NCBI RefSeq assembly: GCF_003611275.1
Contig: NZ_CP020698.1
Coordinates: 21,455 to 85,454, forward strand
DNA from: Sulfitobacter sp. D7
Lineage (GTDB): Bacteria > Pseudomonadota > Alphaproteobacteria > Rhodobacterales > Rhodobacteraceae
DNA: 64,000 nt
Reading direction: 5' to 3'
Position 1 is the first letter of the stretch, and every line of letters begins with the position of its first letter. A program made the position numbers and the translations under genes. Below are positions 52,827-63,072 of this stretch, piece after piece. Below the pieces are notes generated by a model. That model made no database searches, was not told the DNA's origin, and worked only from the letters and a program-made list of their open reading frames with translations.

Positions 52827-54215
52827 ATGGCAGTAGAGACTTCGGGCAAGCCCCCCTATTTCAACATCGACCCCGATAAGGCCCAGAGCGCTTTAGGCGC
52901 GGCCACCACCACCGCCAGTTTCGAAGCCATCGCTCGTGCCTGCAAGGCGGGGCGTAGCGATCTAGAAAGCCGGGGGCTTGAGGCTACAGGCGGGCGCAGC
53001 CTACGCCGTTTCTCCACTTGGGAGATCACCCGCTATCTGATCCCCGTAGCGACTGGCCATTTCCGTCGCGTGCTCAAGAACAATCCAGAACTCCCGCAAG
53101 GCCTGTCTGAGACCGAAGGCGGTGCCAAATGGTTCACCCTTGATGAGGTGCTGCGCCTGCGCGCGCATTTCGGACAGGAAGGGTCCAAGGCCAAAGAGTA
53201 CCTGCCCTATCGTCCTGCGGGCCAGCCGGCGAAAATGGTTGCTGTTGCCAATTTCAAAGGTGGTGTGGGCAAAACCTCGACCGCCGCGCATCTGGCTATG
53301 TCAGCCGCTCTTGATGGCTACCGGGTGCTGGTGGTCGATCTCGACAGCCAAGGGTCAATGACTTCGATCTTTGGTGGCAAGGTAGAGGACGAATGGCAGA
53401 CGGTCTTCCCACTTTTGGCGCGCCACTACGCAGGCCACCAACGGATCGAGAACCAACGCCGTCTTGACCGCGGCGACCCGCCTGTGCCACTGGACGATAC
53501 GCTGAGCGACGCGCTGGAGGTTCACAGCAACAGCCTGATTCAAGAAACCCATTGGCCCAATATTGACCTGATCGGCGCCCAGCTGAACCTCTATTGGGCT
53601 GAGTTCCAAATCCCTGTCTGGCGCATGTCGGGGCGAGGTTGGAAGCTTTGGGATGCGCTCACCGACACATTCGAGGCCGATGGCGTGTTGGATCGTTATG
53701 ATGTGATTTTCATCGATACGCCCCCTGCCCTTGGCTATCTGACCATCAACGGTCTCGCCGCGGCTGATATCCTGCTGGTCCCGCTTGGCGCATCGTTTCT
53801 TGAGTTCGATTCCACCGGCCGGTTCTTCGACATGCTCCATGCGACCTTTGGCTCGATTGAAGAAGCAGAGAATATGGCCGCCCGTGCTCTTGGCCGGGCT
53901 GAGTTGAACTTTGAATGGGATGCTGTGCGCGCCGTGGTCACCCGATTTGACGGCGCACAACAGGCTGAACTTGCAGCCCTGATGCAGGCCTATCTGGGCA
54001 ATACACTGTCACCGCATCGGCAGGATTTCACGGCTCTAATCGGTCAAGCCAACGAACAGGTCCAAGGCATTTATGAAGCCGACTACCGCGACTTTAACCG
54101 CGAAACCTATGTGCGTGGGCGAGAGACTTTTGATGCGACCTATGCCGCTTTCAAGCAGCTTCTGATCGGTGCATGGCGCCGCGATGAGCTTGCCGCGCGC
54201 AGGGCCGCGGAATGA
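52827..54215 (+). CDS. parA: plasmid partition ATPase ParA
   Basis: A 462-residue ParA with an N-terminal helix-turn-helix extension (about 1-130) and a deviant Walker A NFKGGVGKTSTAAHL near residue 140. The VVDLDSQGSMTS motif is A', and VIFIDTPPALGYL is Walker B. The long N-terminus marks the type Ia/Ib ParA that also regulates its own operon. It is divergent from repA and followed 139 bp later by parB, with a parS palindrome between. Confidence 0.92.
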   Translation: MAVETSGKPPYFNIDPDKAQSALGAATTTASFEAIARACKAGRSDLESRGLEATGGRSLRRFSTWEITRYLIPVATGHFRRVLKNNPELPQGLSETEGGAKWFTLDEVLRLRAHFGQEGSKAKEYLPYRPAGQPAKMVAVANFKGGVGKTSTAAHLAMSAALDGYRVLVVDLDSQGSMTSIFGGKVEDEWQTVFPLLARHYAGHQRIENQRRLDRGDPPVPLDDTLSDALEVHSNSLIQETHWPNIDLIGAQLNLYWAEFQIPVWRMSGRGWKLWDALTDTFEADGVLDRYDVIFIDTPPALGYLTINGLAAADILLVPLGASFLEFDSTGRFFDMLHATFGSIEEAENMAARALGRAELNFEWDAVRAVVTRFDGAQQAELAALMQAYLGNTLSPHRQDFTALIGQANEQVQGIYEADYRDFNRETYVRGRETFDATYAAFKQLLIGAWRRDELAARRAAE

Positions 54216-54228
54216 GAAGTGCGTTCCT

Positions 54229-54252
54229 AAATGTTTCGCGCGCGAAACATTT
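54229..54252. promoter_or_regulatory. parS centromere palindrome 1
   Basis: A perfect 24-bp palindrome made of AAATGTTTCGCG and its complement, lying between parA and parB. The same 24 bases recur at 55383 and 56453. A repeated perfect palindrome beside parAB is the expected ParB-binding centromere. Confidence 0.88.
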
Positions 54253-54354
54253 ACCTCCCCTGCCCCATCGCATTCGTTGCAACGAACGCCGCCCTAACCC
54301 TTCGTTCAGCCCGCGCCGCCAGACTGCTGGCGTCCCGTTATAAGGAGCCACCCC

Positions 54355-55362
54355 ATGGCCAAGCGCAAACGTTTAACCCCCGCCAACCCCGCCTACCTCG
54401 GTGCCGCGCCTGAGACGAAATCTATGTCACCGCTCGGCCCTACCACTCTGCGTGCCCCCATCGCGGATGTCGCATCAGAGGCATCCGCGACCGCTGCATT
54501 GGCGCAGATGAGCGATGAACTGGCCAATGCCCGAAGCTCTGGCCGGATGATCGCAATGCTGGATCTAGCACAGGTTAAAATGGATTACCTCGTCCGCGAC
54601 CGCGTCGCCGCGGATGACGAAGAGATGCAGACCCTGATCGCCTCGCTCCGTGATAGAGGCCAGCAAACCTCAATCGAGGTGGCGGATCTCGGTGGGGGCT
54701 CCTATGGATTGATCTCTGGCTGGCGGCGTTGTCAGGCGCTGATGCGGCTTAACCGTGAGGATGGTGAGACCCGTCGGGTATTGGCCCTGCTTCGCAGACC
54801 TGCCGAAGCCTCCGACGCCTATTTGGCAATGGTAGAGGAAAACGAGATCCGGGTCGGTTTAAGCTACTTCGAGCGCGCCCGCATCGCCGCCAAAGCGACG
54901 GATCAAGGGGTCTACGACAGTGACAAAGCTGCCCTTTTGAGCCTGTTTCGCGCAGCATCTCGTGCCAAGAGATCCAAGATCCGGTCTTTTCTGCCAGTGG
55001 TTCGTCAACTCGACGGCGTGTTGCGTTTCCCCCAGGCTTTGGGCGAACGCATGGGTCTGCAGTTGGGCAAGATGCTTGAGGAAGATGCCAGTTTTGCAGC
55101 CCGGTTGACCAAGCGCTTGCAGGAAGCAGAGGTAACGGACGCGCGAGCAGAGCAAGCGGTAATTGCTCACGCCCTTACCCCAGAAAAAGATGCGAAGGCG
55201 CCGAAGGCCAAGACAAGCGCCGTTGCCTATACAGAGACTGAAATTCGCCCCGGACTGACCCTGCGCGATCATGGAAAAGACAAACGCATTGAGATCTCGG
55301 GCGATAACCTGACGCCAGAGCTCCGGCACCGCTTGCTCTACTGGCTGAAATCTCAGCATTAG
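54355..55362 (+). CDS. parB: plasmid partition protein ParB/RepB
   Basis: A 335-residue DNA-binding CTPase-family protein. The ParB/Srx-like domain spans about 75-165 (ASLRDRGQQTSIEV, LISGWRRCQALMRL). The EENEIRVGLSYFERARIAA region (partly quoted) is the conserved box followed by the helix-turn-helix. A small C-terminal dimerisation part ends the protein. ATG 54355 follows AAGGAG. It should bind the three identical palindromes at 54229, 55383 and 56453. Confidence 0.92.
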   Translation: MAKRKRLTPANPAYLGAAPETKSMSPLGPTTLRAPIADVASEASATAALAQMSDELANARSSGRMIAMLDLAQVKMDYLVRDRVAADDEEMQTLIASLRDRGQQTSIEVADLGGGSYGLISGWRRCQALMRLNREDGETRRVLALLRRPAEASDAYLAMVEENEIRVGLSYFERARIAAKATDQGVYDSDKAALLSLFRAASRAKRSKIRSFLPVVRQLDGVLRFPQALGERMGLQLGKMLEEDASFAARLTKRLQEAEVTDARAEQAVIAHALTPEKDAKAPKAKTSAVAYTETEIRPGLTLRDHGKDKRIEISGDNLTPELRHRLLYWLKSQH

Positions 55363-55382
55363 AGCCAAAATCCAGGATCTGG

Positions 55383-55406
55383 AAATGTTTCGCGCGCGAA
55401 ACATTT
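55383..55406. promoter_or_regulatory. parS centromere palindrome 2
   Basis: Identical 24-bp palindrome in the short gap between the ends of parB and rmlA, which converge. Here symmetry extends one base further on each side (55382-55407). Confidence 0.88.
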
Positions 55407-55409
55407 CGT

Positions 55410-56282
55410 CTATTTTAGCAGACCTAGAAGGTAATCCCCGTAGCTGTTCTTTGCAAAAGCCTCGGCCCGCGCGCGCATGTCTTCGGCACTGATCCAGCCT
55501 TTACCAAAGGCGATCTCTTCGGGGCTGCCCACTTGAAGCCCCTGCCGCTCTGAGAGTGTTCGCACAAAATTACCTGCGTCCAGCAGGCTGCCATGCGTGC
55601 CAGTATCAAGCCACGCAAAGCCACGGCCCATTTGTTGAACCGAGAGAGCCTCATCGGCCAGATACATCTCTAAAAGCGAGGTAATCTCCAACTCCCCCCG
55701 CGATGAAGGGGTAACGGTACGGGCCCGGACGGGCGCGCTGCCATCCAGAAAATAGAGGCCGGTTACCGCGTAATGGGAAGGTGGGACTGCCGGTTTCTCG
55801 ACAATCGCGCGCACTTTACCATCAGGGGCGAAATCCACCACGCCATACCGCTCGGGGTCTGCGACGCGGTAACCAAAGACGGTCCCACCGGTCTGCTGCG
55901 CATCGGCTGCGGCAAGCGCTTCGGGCAGGCCATGACCAAAGAAGATATTGTCGCCCAGCACCATGGCCGAGGGCGCGCCGTCTAGGAAATCTTCGGCCAA
56001 CAGATAGGCCTGTGTCAAACCCTCTGGGCTGGGTTGTTCGATGTAGGTGAGGCTTAGCCCCCATTGTGCGCCGTCGCCCAAGCTGCGTTTGAACTGATCG
56101 GCATCTTGCGGCGTGGTAATCACCGCGATTTCACGGATGCCAGCCAGCATCAGCACTGACAGCGGATAGTAGATCATCGGTTTATCATAGATCGGGAGCA
56201 GCTGCTTTGAGATGCCCATGGTGATGGGGTAGAGCCGCGTTCCAGATCCTCCAGCCAGCAGGATACCCTTGCGTGTGCTCAT
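55410..56282 (-). CDS. rmlA: glucose-1-phosphate thymidylyltransferase
   Basis: A 290-residue nucleotidyltransferase forming dTDP-glucose. LLAGGSGTRLYPITMGISKQ is the phosphate loop, DKPMIYYPLSVLMLAGI follows, and ALGDNIFFGHGLPE carries the metal-binding aspartate. It is last in the rmlC-B-D-A operon (leftward), and its ATG 56282 overlaps the rmlD stop. All four rhamnose genes overlap their neighbours, so they are co-translated. Rhamnose genes next to the RepA replicon are the hallmark of roseobacter biofilm plasmids. Confidence 0.95.
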   Translation of the reverse strand: MSTRKGILLAGGSGTRLYPITMGISKQLLPIYDKPMIYYPLSVLMLAGIREIAVITTPQDADQFKRSLGDGAQWGLSLTYIEQPSPEGLTQAYLLAEDFLDGAPSAMVLGDNIFFGHGLPEALAAADAQQTGGTVFGYRVADPERYGVVDFAPDGKVRAIVEKPAVPPSHYAVTGLYFLDGSAPVRARTVTPSSRGELEITSLLEMYLADEALSVQQMGRGFAWLDTGTHGSLLDAGNFVRTLSERQGLQVGSPEEIAFGKGWISAEDMRARAEAFAKNSYGDYLLGLLK

Positions 56283-57121
56283 GTTAATTCCTTCATGATA
56301 TCTTGCAGCGCCGGGCGCCAATCTGGTGGGGTGATGCCAAAATCAGTCTCTAAAATTGTACAGTCGAGCCTAGAGTTGAATGGTCTTCGTGCCGGGGTTG
56401 GATAGTCTGATGTGGGGATCCCGGTTACGTCAACGGCACGTTTTGCACATGAAAATGTTTCGCGCGCGAAACATTTCCAGGAGGTCGCTGGATGGCCTGC
56501 CAAGTGATAAGTGCCCCCGCCCTGCCCCGCCACCATGGCGCCTGCCATCTGTAAGAGCGCCTCGGCAATGGCTAGTACCGGTGTTGGGCCGCCAAATTGA
56601 TCATCGACCACGTTTAACGCATCTCGGGTTTCGGAAAGGCGCAGCATGGTGGTGACAAAATTGCTTCCGGTGGCGGAAAATACCCAAGAAGTTCGCAGAA
56701 TCGCATGATGCCCTCCCGCTGCACGCACCGCGGCTTCGCCTGCCGCCTTGCTGCGCCCATAGGCATTTAGGGGGGCGATTTCATCGCCGGGCTGCCAAGG
56801 TCGTGTTCCACTGCCGTCAAAAACATAGTCGGTAGAGACATGGAGAAAGGGGATATCCAGTTCCGCACAGGTTTGGGCCATGGCACCGGGGGCATCGCCA
56901 TTGATGATATGGGCCAGCGCCTCTTCCTCTTCGGCGCGGTCCACTGCCGTATAGGCCGCCGCATTGATTACAGCAGAGGGGCGGGCGGCGTGGATCGCTT
57001 CGATGCAGGTGGTGGGAGAACTGAGATCAGCGCCCTCCCTGCCGAGGAACGTGGCATCTTGGGCAATTTTTTGCAGCGCCAATGCCAACTGCCCAGTGCG
57101 TCCGAAGACCAACAAGCTCAT
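56279..57121 (-). CDS. rmlD: dTDP-4-dehydrorhamnose reductase, gene contains a parS site
   Basis: A 280-residue SDR performing the last step to dTDP-L-rhamnose. [13 protein letters not shown] is the NADPH loop and [10 protein letters not shown] the serine/threonine motif. [11 protein letters not shown] carries the catalytic tyrosine and lysine. ATG 57121 overlaps the rmlB stop (ATGA). Near the C-terminus the 24-bp parS palindrome is read in frame as W-K-C-F-A-R-E-T-F, where relatives have W-x-x-F-A-x-x-I-F. The protein therefore seems to tolerate the site without a gap. Confidence 0.92.
   Translation of the reverse strand: MSLLVFGRTGQLALALQKIAQDATFLGREGADLSSPTTCIEAIHAARPSAVINAAAYTAVDRAEEEEALAHIINGDAPGAMAQTCAELDIPFLHVSTDYVFDGSGTRPWQPGDEIAPLNAYGRSKAAGEAAVRAAGGHHAILRTSWVFSATGSNFVTTMLRLSETRDALNVVDDQFGGPTPVLAIAEALLQMAGAMVAGQGGGTYHLAGHPATSWKCFARETFSCAKRAVDVTGIPTSDYPTPARRPFNSRLDCTILETDFGITPPDWRPALQDIMKELT
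56453..56476. promoter_or_regulatory. parS centromere palindrome 3, inside rmlD
   Basis: The same perfect 24-bp palindrome as 54229 and 55383, wholly inside the rmlD coding sequence. A centromere site within a sugar gene ties the rhamnose operon physically to the partition system. Confidence 0.85.
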
Positions 57122-58155
57122 GCCCGACCCAGCCTTTGGCCAACACCATCGCGGACCTGCAAGGCCCGCCACCAATCGGCATTGTCGAGATACCAGCGCA
57201 CCGTGCGGCGCAACCCTTCCTCCAAGGTCACTGAGGGCTGCCAGCCCAGTTCATCGCGGATGCGGCTGGCATCAATGGCATACCGTGCGTCATGACCGGG
57301 GCGGTCTTCGACATAGGTGATCAGCTTGTCGTAAGAGTGTTCTGCTGGGCGCATCTCATCCAGTAGGGCGCAGATCATCCGCACCAGATCGATGTTGCGC
57401 GTCTCGGCATTGCCGCCGATGTTATAGCTGCGCCCCACCCGACCCTTTTGCAGCACCATCAGCAGAGCCTCGGCATGATCTTCGACATAGAGCCAATCGC
57501 GCACATTCTCGCCCGCACCATAGATTGGGATCGGTTTGCCCGCGAGCGCGCTAAGGATCACCACAGGGATCAGCTTTTCGGGAAAATGGTAGGGGCCATA
57601 GTTGTTTGAGCAATTGCTCAGCAGCACCGGTAGACCATAGGTTTCTCCCCAAGCACGAACAAGGTGGTCCGAGGCGGCTTTGGAGGCCGAATAGGGACTG
57701 TTCGGTGCATAGGCCGTCTCTTCGGTGAACAGACCCTCAGGGCCGAGCGACCCGAAAACCTCATCGGTTGAGACATGATGAAACCGAAATGTTTCGCAGC
57801 GGTCCTTGTGCAGCCAATAGGTGCGGGCGGCCTCAAGAAGCTGGTAGGTGCCGGTCACATTGGTATCGATGAAAGCGCCCGGCCCGTCGATGGAGCGGTC
57901 AACATGGCTTTCCGCAGCCAGATGCAACACTGTATCGGGGGCATGATCCGCAAATATTTGGGCGAGCGCTGCGGCATCGCGGATGTCGGCTTGCTCAAAA
58001 ACATAGCCGGGCAGGGCAGCCACATCAGCCACATTGTCCAAACAGGCGGCATAGGTCAGGGCATCGAGGTTCACCACCTCATGCCCCTGCGCCATAGCGC
58101 GGCGTACCACAGCAGATCCGATGAACCCGGCCCCGCCAGTTACGAGAATTTTCAC
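57118..58155 (-). CDS. rmlB: dTDP-glucose 4,6-dehydratase
   Basis: A 345-residue SDR making dTDP-4-keto-6-deoxyglucose. [13 protein letters not shown] binds [16 protein letters not shown] provides T-D-E, and [14 protein letters not shown] the catalytic tyrosine and lysine. GTG 58155 is the start, since the conserved KILVTGG follows directly and it overlaps the rmlC stop. A parS half-site (GCGAAACATTT on the coding strand, 57787-57797) lies within the gene, encoding C-E-T-F just before the R-F-H-H segment. Confidence 0.94.
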   Translation of the reverse strand: MKILVTGGAGFIGSAVVRRAMAQGHEVVNLDALTYAACLDNVADVAALPGYVFEQADIRDAAALAQIFADHAPDTVLHLAAESHVDRSIDGPGAFIDTNVTGTYQLLEAARTYWLHKDRCETFRFHHVSTDEVFGSLGPEGLFTEETAYAPNSPYSASKAASDHLVRAWGETYGLPVLLSNCSNNYGPYHFPEKLIPVVILSALAGKPIPIYGAGENVRDWLYVEDHAEALLMVLQKGRVGRSYNIGGNAETRNIDLVRMICALLDEMRPAEHSYDKLITYVEDRPGHDARYAIDASRIRDELGWQPSVTLEEGLRRTVRWYLDNADWWRALQVRDGVGQRLGRA

Positions 58156-58721
58156 GTCGCGCCCTCCCAGTGGAAATGCGGCTCTAACTCGGTCAGTGGC
58201 GGCGCTTTGGCATCCTTGTTTGACAGGATCGGCGTACGATCTCCCAGCCCCCAATCAATACTAATGTCAGGATCATCCCACCGCACCGCCGCGTCACAGT
58301 CCGCCGCATAGGTGTCGCTGCATTTATAGACAATCTCAGTCATCGGCTCACGGGTCACGAACCCATGCAGGAACCCCGCAGGGATCAGCAATTGCCGACC
58401 ATTCTCAAAGCTAAGATCAACTCCGACCCATCGACCAAAGCTGGGCGAGCCATGGCGGATATCCACCGCCACATCGAATAGCGCACCGCGTCCACAGCGC
58501 ACCAGTTTGGTCTGAGCATGAGGCGGGGTCTGGAAATGCAAACCGCGTAGGGTGCCCACCGTTTCAGAGAGAGAGTGATTGTCTTGCACAAATTCATAAT
58601 CCAGCCCGGCGGCGGCCATGGTTTGTGCATTCCAGCTTTCACTGAAAAAACCCCGCGCATCACCGTGGCGAGTAGGGGTCAGGATCAATACCCCGGGCAG
58701 GGCGGTCTTCGTGATCTGCAT
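58152..58721 (-). CDS. rmlC: dTDP-4-dehydrorhamnose 3,5-epimerase
   Basis: A 189-residue cupin-fold epimerase. FVQDNHSLS and [18 protein letters not shown] supply the conserved substrate and catalytic histidine, and [11 protein letters not shown] and YKCSDTY complete the active-site region. It is first in the rhamnose operon. The 129-bp gap to the divergent glycosyltransferase at 58851 should hold the operon promoter. Confidence 0.95.
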   Translation of the reverse strand: MQITKTALPGVLILTPTRHGDARGFFSESWNAQTMAAAGLDYEFVQDNHSLSETVGTLRGLHFQTPPHAQTKLVRCGRGALFDVAVDIRHGSPSFGRWVGVDLSFENGRQLLIPAGFLHGFVTREPMTEIVYKCSDTYAADCDAAVRWDDPDISIDWGLGDRTPILSNKDAKAPPLTELEPHFHWEGAT

Positions 58722-58850
58722 GGCGCACCTTGCAATTAAACGTTGATTTCTTGTGCCACAGGAACGCGCCGCCCGTCACCCTGCCATGGACAAGGTTTGA
58801 CAAGTGATTACCGTTGTGACCTTTGCGCCCCAAGCAAAACGGCCAAGGCG

Positions 58851-59631
58851 ATGAAAATGGACAGTGGTTTGACAGCACAGCAACAAGGGGCAGGGCGCGT
58901 AGTTGCGGTGGTGGTCACCTACAACCGATTGGCCCAGTTACAGGTGACTTTGCCCCGGCTTTTGGCTACTGCGCCTGAACATTTGGAAGTGGTGTTGGTG
59001 GTAGATAATGCCTCGACCGATGGCACGGGCGATTGGCTGGCCACCCAGACAGACCCGCGGTTGAAAGTGTTGCGCTGCGCGACGAACCTCGGCGGTGCCG
59101 GCGGCTTTGAGACCGGGATGCGGCAGGCCATGTCGCAGTTTAACCCGGATTGGGTCCTGGTCATGGACGATGACGCACGGCCAGAGCCTTCAGCGTTAGA
59201 GGTTTTTCATGCCCATGACCGCCGCAAGGCCGAAGCTTGGGCCGCAGCGGTCTATCACCCCGATGGTCGGATCTGCGATATGAACCGTCCTTCGGTTAAT
59301 CCCTTCTGGAACCCCGTCGTCTTGCGCCGCACGGTTACCGGAGGCGGGCGCAACGGATTTCACATTGGCCGGGCCGAGTATGAGGCCGCCAGCCCTACTT
59401 CTATTGATGGCGCGTCTTTTGTGGGGCTGTTCATCTCCCCTGCGGCCATTGCGCGGGTTGGCTATCCGGATGGGTCTTTGTTTATCTATGGAGATGATGT
59501 GCTATACACGCTAGGATTGCGAAGGGCAGGGGGGGAGATCCTTTTTGATCCGGCGCTGCGCTTTGAGCATGATTTCAGCTCTATCGGTGAAGATACACCC
59601 CGGATCACGCCCCTGTGGAAGGTCTATTATT
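58851..59631 (+). pseudogene. family 2 glycosyltransferase, 5' part interrupted by IS6
   Basis: The first 260 residues of a GT2 enzyme: VAVVVTYNRLAQL, VDNASTDGTGDWL, and VMDDDARPEPSAL as the D-x-D, followed by IYGDDVLYTLGLR near 215 as the catalytic-base motif. It resembles rhamnosyl- and galactofuranosyl-transferases. The gene is cut at 59631 by IS copy B, which adds a few foreign codons (WRCQLN and on). Its 3' end is at 7292-7509, and together they make 332 residues. The catalytic core is present, but the C-terminal membrane-associated part is missing. It is divergent from rmlC. Confidence 0.88.
59624..59631. repeat. 8-bp target-site duplication, right copy
   Basis: CTATTATT immediately before IS copy B, identical to 7284-7291 immediately after copy A. 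Confidence 0.9.
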
Positions 59632-60437
59632 GGCGTTGTCAACTTAACTCGCTGGCGCCGAGGAAATGGCCTGTTTTAGAGCGTCAGATGCTCGCGGCGC
59701 CCTTCCAAGCGTCGAAGGCTTCGATTCGATGATAGCGTGTTGCGTTTGCGGAACGGCGGCTGGCGGGAACTGAGAAACGGTTTCGGACGGCAGTGTGGCA
59801 GGCTACAAACCGTTGCAACCCGCCCGGAGAGCGAAATCCTTGCATGCAACGCTCTCGTTTTCGAAACGGTAGATGGCTGTTTTCCGCCCTGTTGTTCAAG
59901 CCCTTGTGGGAACGATGTTCGAGACCGGATGCGACTTCACGTTTGGCCGCTCCGTAGGATCGCAGCTTGTCTGTGACGATCCGTTTGGGCAAGCCAAACC
60001 GCTTGATCAGCGCCTTCAAAAGACGCTTTGCGGCACGCTTGTCGCGTCTGGATTGCAGGATTTCCTCCAGAACAAGCCCGTTCTGATCGACCGCGCGCCA
60101 GAGCCAGAACTTCCGCCCCGATATCGTTACCACAACCTCATCGAGATGCCAGATATCGCCGGGACGGGCCTGGCGTCGACGCAAATTCCGGGCAATTTGA
60201 GGGGCAAATTTCGCCGCCCAACGCCGGATCGTCTCATAGGAAACGTCGACGCCACGGTTCAGGAGCATTTCCTCGACCTCGCGTAGGGAGAGGTTGAAAC
60301 GCACATAAAGCCAAACCGCGTGCGTGATGATCTCTGGCGGAAAACGGTGGCGCTTGTAGCTGACAGTCGTACTCATGCGTAGCAACTACGAAAAATATCC
60401 AACGCTGCCAACGGACCCGTGTTAACGTGACAATTCC
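59632..60437 (-). mobile_element. IS6-family element, copy B at the right plasmid junction
   Basis: 806 bp, same sequence and orientation as 6478-7283 (offset 53154). With copy A it brackets the 52.34-kb plasmid. Homologous exchange between the two would excise the plasmid and leave one IS behind. Confidence 0.93.
59684..60385 (-). CDS. IS6-family DDE transposase (copy B)
   Basis: A 233-residue product identical to that of 6530-7231, with all three catalytic acids (WHLDEVVV, IVTDKLRSY, NRAENSH). Intact. Confidence 0.93.
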   Translation of the reverse strand: MLRMSTTVSYKRHRFPPEIITHAVWLYVRFNLSLREVEEMLLNRGVDVSYETIRRWAAKFAPQIARNLRRRQARPGDIWHLDEVVVTISGRKFWLWRAVDQNGLVLEEILQSRRDKRAAKRLLKALIKRFGLPKRIVTDKLRSYGAAKREVASGLEHRSHKGLNNRAENSHLPFRKRERCMQGFRSPGGLQRFVACHTAVRNRFSVPASRRSANATRYHRIEAFDAWKGAASI

Positions 60438-62955
60438 GTGTCCAAAGGTCTTGCAGCGAGTTTTCCAGCGGCGTGCCGGTCAGCGCCAGCCGCCCCTTGG
60501 CAGGAATGTTGCGCAGGCTCTTGGCCATTTGCGACGCAGGGTTCTTGAGGGTTTGCGCTTCGTCCAGGATCACCAGAGGCCACTCTGTCGCTGTCAGCCA
60601 GTCTTGATCACGCGCCAGCAACGGATAGGTGGTGACGACCAGATCGGCGCGCAGAGCCTCGTCGCGCAGCGCCGCCCGGCCTGTGCCATGCAGGACCACG
60701 AGCCGAATATCCGGTGTGAATTGCGCGGACTGCATCTGCCAGCCATGCAGCAGGCTGGTCGGTACGATCAGAAGCGCCGGGCCAGCTGCTCCTGCTTCGC
60801 GACGTGCCTGCAAGAGGGCCAACACCTGAATTGTCTTGCCCAGCCCCATATCATCCGCCAGAACTCCGCCAAAACCGGCTTCGAGCAAGCTGCCCATCCA
60901 GGCGGAACCATAGGCCTGATAGGGGCGCAACTGCGCGCGCAATCCCTTTGGTGGAGCAAAACTCTCGGCCTCGGCCAATGCCTTCAGGCTACGAGCCAGC
61001 GGAATGATCCCGGCGTTATCGGCGAAGTGTACCGAGCTGCCTGCCAGCGCCTTTTCTGCCAACCGAGCGACATCGGCATCCGACGGGTGCAGCGCGCCCA
61101 ACTCGGCATAATGCGTCAGCACCAGATGGAGTAGGGGTGCCAGCGGACTGAGGTCCAGGGGGGCATAGCCCGCCTTGCCCCGGTTCAGGTAAACCGGCTT
61201 ATCGGACAGATGCTGCGACAGGACGTCGACATCCGGCACGGCGTCCCATTCGTCACGCACCTGTTCAAGAAAGGCCGCGATCAGGGGCGCGACATCCACT
61301 GGCTTGCCGCCGATCTCGGCTTGAAACCCCAGCGAGAACCAGTCGTTGCCGTGGAATGCGTCGCCTGCCTCGGCCTGTGTTGCAACCGTCAGCGCGGCAG
61401 CTTCATCGCTCAAACGGAAGGGCCACTTTGATGTTTCAATGATTTCCCAGCCTTCGGTCCGCAACCCGGGCAGCGTCCGGAACGCAAACTCGAGACCATC
61501 GCGCGACGACGGGAGGCGCATACTGTTCGCGCCCATCTCCTCCTCAGCGAAGACGAAATCGCATTGCAGCATTCGAGCGCTCGGCAAAAGATAGTCCATT
61601 TCGTCAACGGGTATCGCCCCTGCATCCATCAGCCGGATGACGCAAGCAGCTTCCCATTGATGATCGCGCGTCAGCGTTACGACCTCGTTGTTTTCAACGA
61701 CCCGGGGGTCGGCGTCGCCTTCCCAAACCTCCTGCCCGTCATAGACAAAGCGCAATGTCAGTGTTGGCAGAGTGACAGAAACGCTGTCCCAACGCCTATA
61801 GCCGTCACGCGCGCTCTCCGCTCCAAGCGTCAAACGAGCGATGCGTTTATGGGCCGCGCGCCGTCTCTGTCGCGCCACATGCGGCGGCGGCAAGGCCAGT
61901 CCAGCGAGCGTGGCGGGCATCTCCGCAGCCAGGGCCGCCGCTTCATCGGGCGCGACTTGGGGAGCGCTCTGGACAAGCTGCAGCGCCTCAATCTGCACCG
62001 GCTGTGCCAGCGCCCCGATCTGACCGTGCGCGGTGTTCACCCATAGCGCTGCCCCGTCCAACGCCCGCAACTCCAACTGTATGCCGTCTGCGTCCTCAAA
62101 CCCCAGGCTCTGACTGCCATCCGCCGCCATGCGCCAGGCCAGTCTGGCCTTTGGACACGCTTCTGACCAGCTCAACTCCGCGTCCGGAGAATTGTCATGG
62201 AGGAAGCGACCCGTGTCGCACAAGCGCCGGATCAGGGGCAAAGCATCCTGCCCCTTTGGCTTGAACATACCGGGCAGGCCGTAGCTATAGTGCGTTTCCC
62301 ACAGTTGGGTCTGCGCCAGCGCAGACAAAAGCTCCAGATCGGTCGGTCGGATGAATTTTGCCACAGCGTTGCTGCGCAGGGCATGCAGCGCATCATAGCG
62401 CCGGATCGCCTTGTTCAGGCCCGTGCCAGCAGCATTGATACGGCCCTTGTAAATGTCGATCCTGACTTTTGTTTCATTCGGGATCAGGACATAAAGCAGG
62501 CGTTCCTTCACCTTGTCCGGATAGTCCTCGGGACGTGCCTCAGGCGGCACTAGGGCTGTCGGCTGCTGCTTGACACGGGTCAGCCAACCCCGCACCGGTG
62601 CTGCCAGTTGCGGGGAGCTGGAATCGCGTTCCGCCGATGTCATCAAAACAGCGACCACGTGCTTGCAATTATGCCCCACCGGGCAAGAGCAAATCCCGTC
62701 CACAAAGCTGTTGCTCAGGGTAATCCGCTGTTGGTAGCTTTCCCCGCGCCCATTCAACACGCGCCCGCGGATACTCCCATCCGGCAGAGGCTCGACCGTC
62801 GCGACCAGACCGCGATGCGCATAATCTTCACCGCGTTGCAGCGTGCCGACATCAAAATAATCCCTCAACCGTAAGTCCATGCAACACCCCAATGCCCGCC
62901 CCGCAGACCCGGCCCACAGGTCTCCCGCATATTCTTCCAGATAGCGGTTTTCCAT
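60438..62955 (-). pseudogene. SWIM/SNF2-family helicase, 3' part removed by IS6
   Basis: 839 residues of a DEAD-like SNF2 ATPase. An N-terminal SWIM zinc finger (C89, C91, C97, H99 in ICSCPVGHNCKH) and a long beta-rich middle precede the first RecA lobe, which has DDMGLGKT near 698, ILDEAQTLKNP near 795 and LTGTPLENSLQDLW at the break. The IS replaces everything after this, so the second lobe with motifs IV-VI is gone. The frame reads about 20 codons into the IS and stops. ATP hydrolysis coupled to translocation is not expected. ATG 62955 is the likely start; 62997 is possible. Confidence 0.85.
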
Positions 62956-63072
62956 TGCGCCGCCTATGTGGAACTTACAGAAAAAAGGTGGCACCAACCT
63001 CCGAAACGTTATTCTTCTGCCATCAATCGGTCGTTTATTAGTAATATATGAAACTGCAAAAGGCAGAATTTG

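Noticed and set aside
60427..61134. 235-codon rightward frame across the helicase region
   Set aside because: It begins in the IS end and is antisense to motifs I-III of the SNF2 domain; no independent support.
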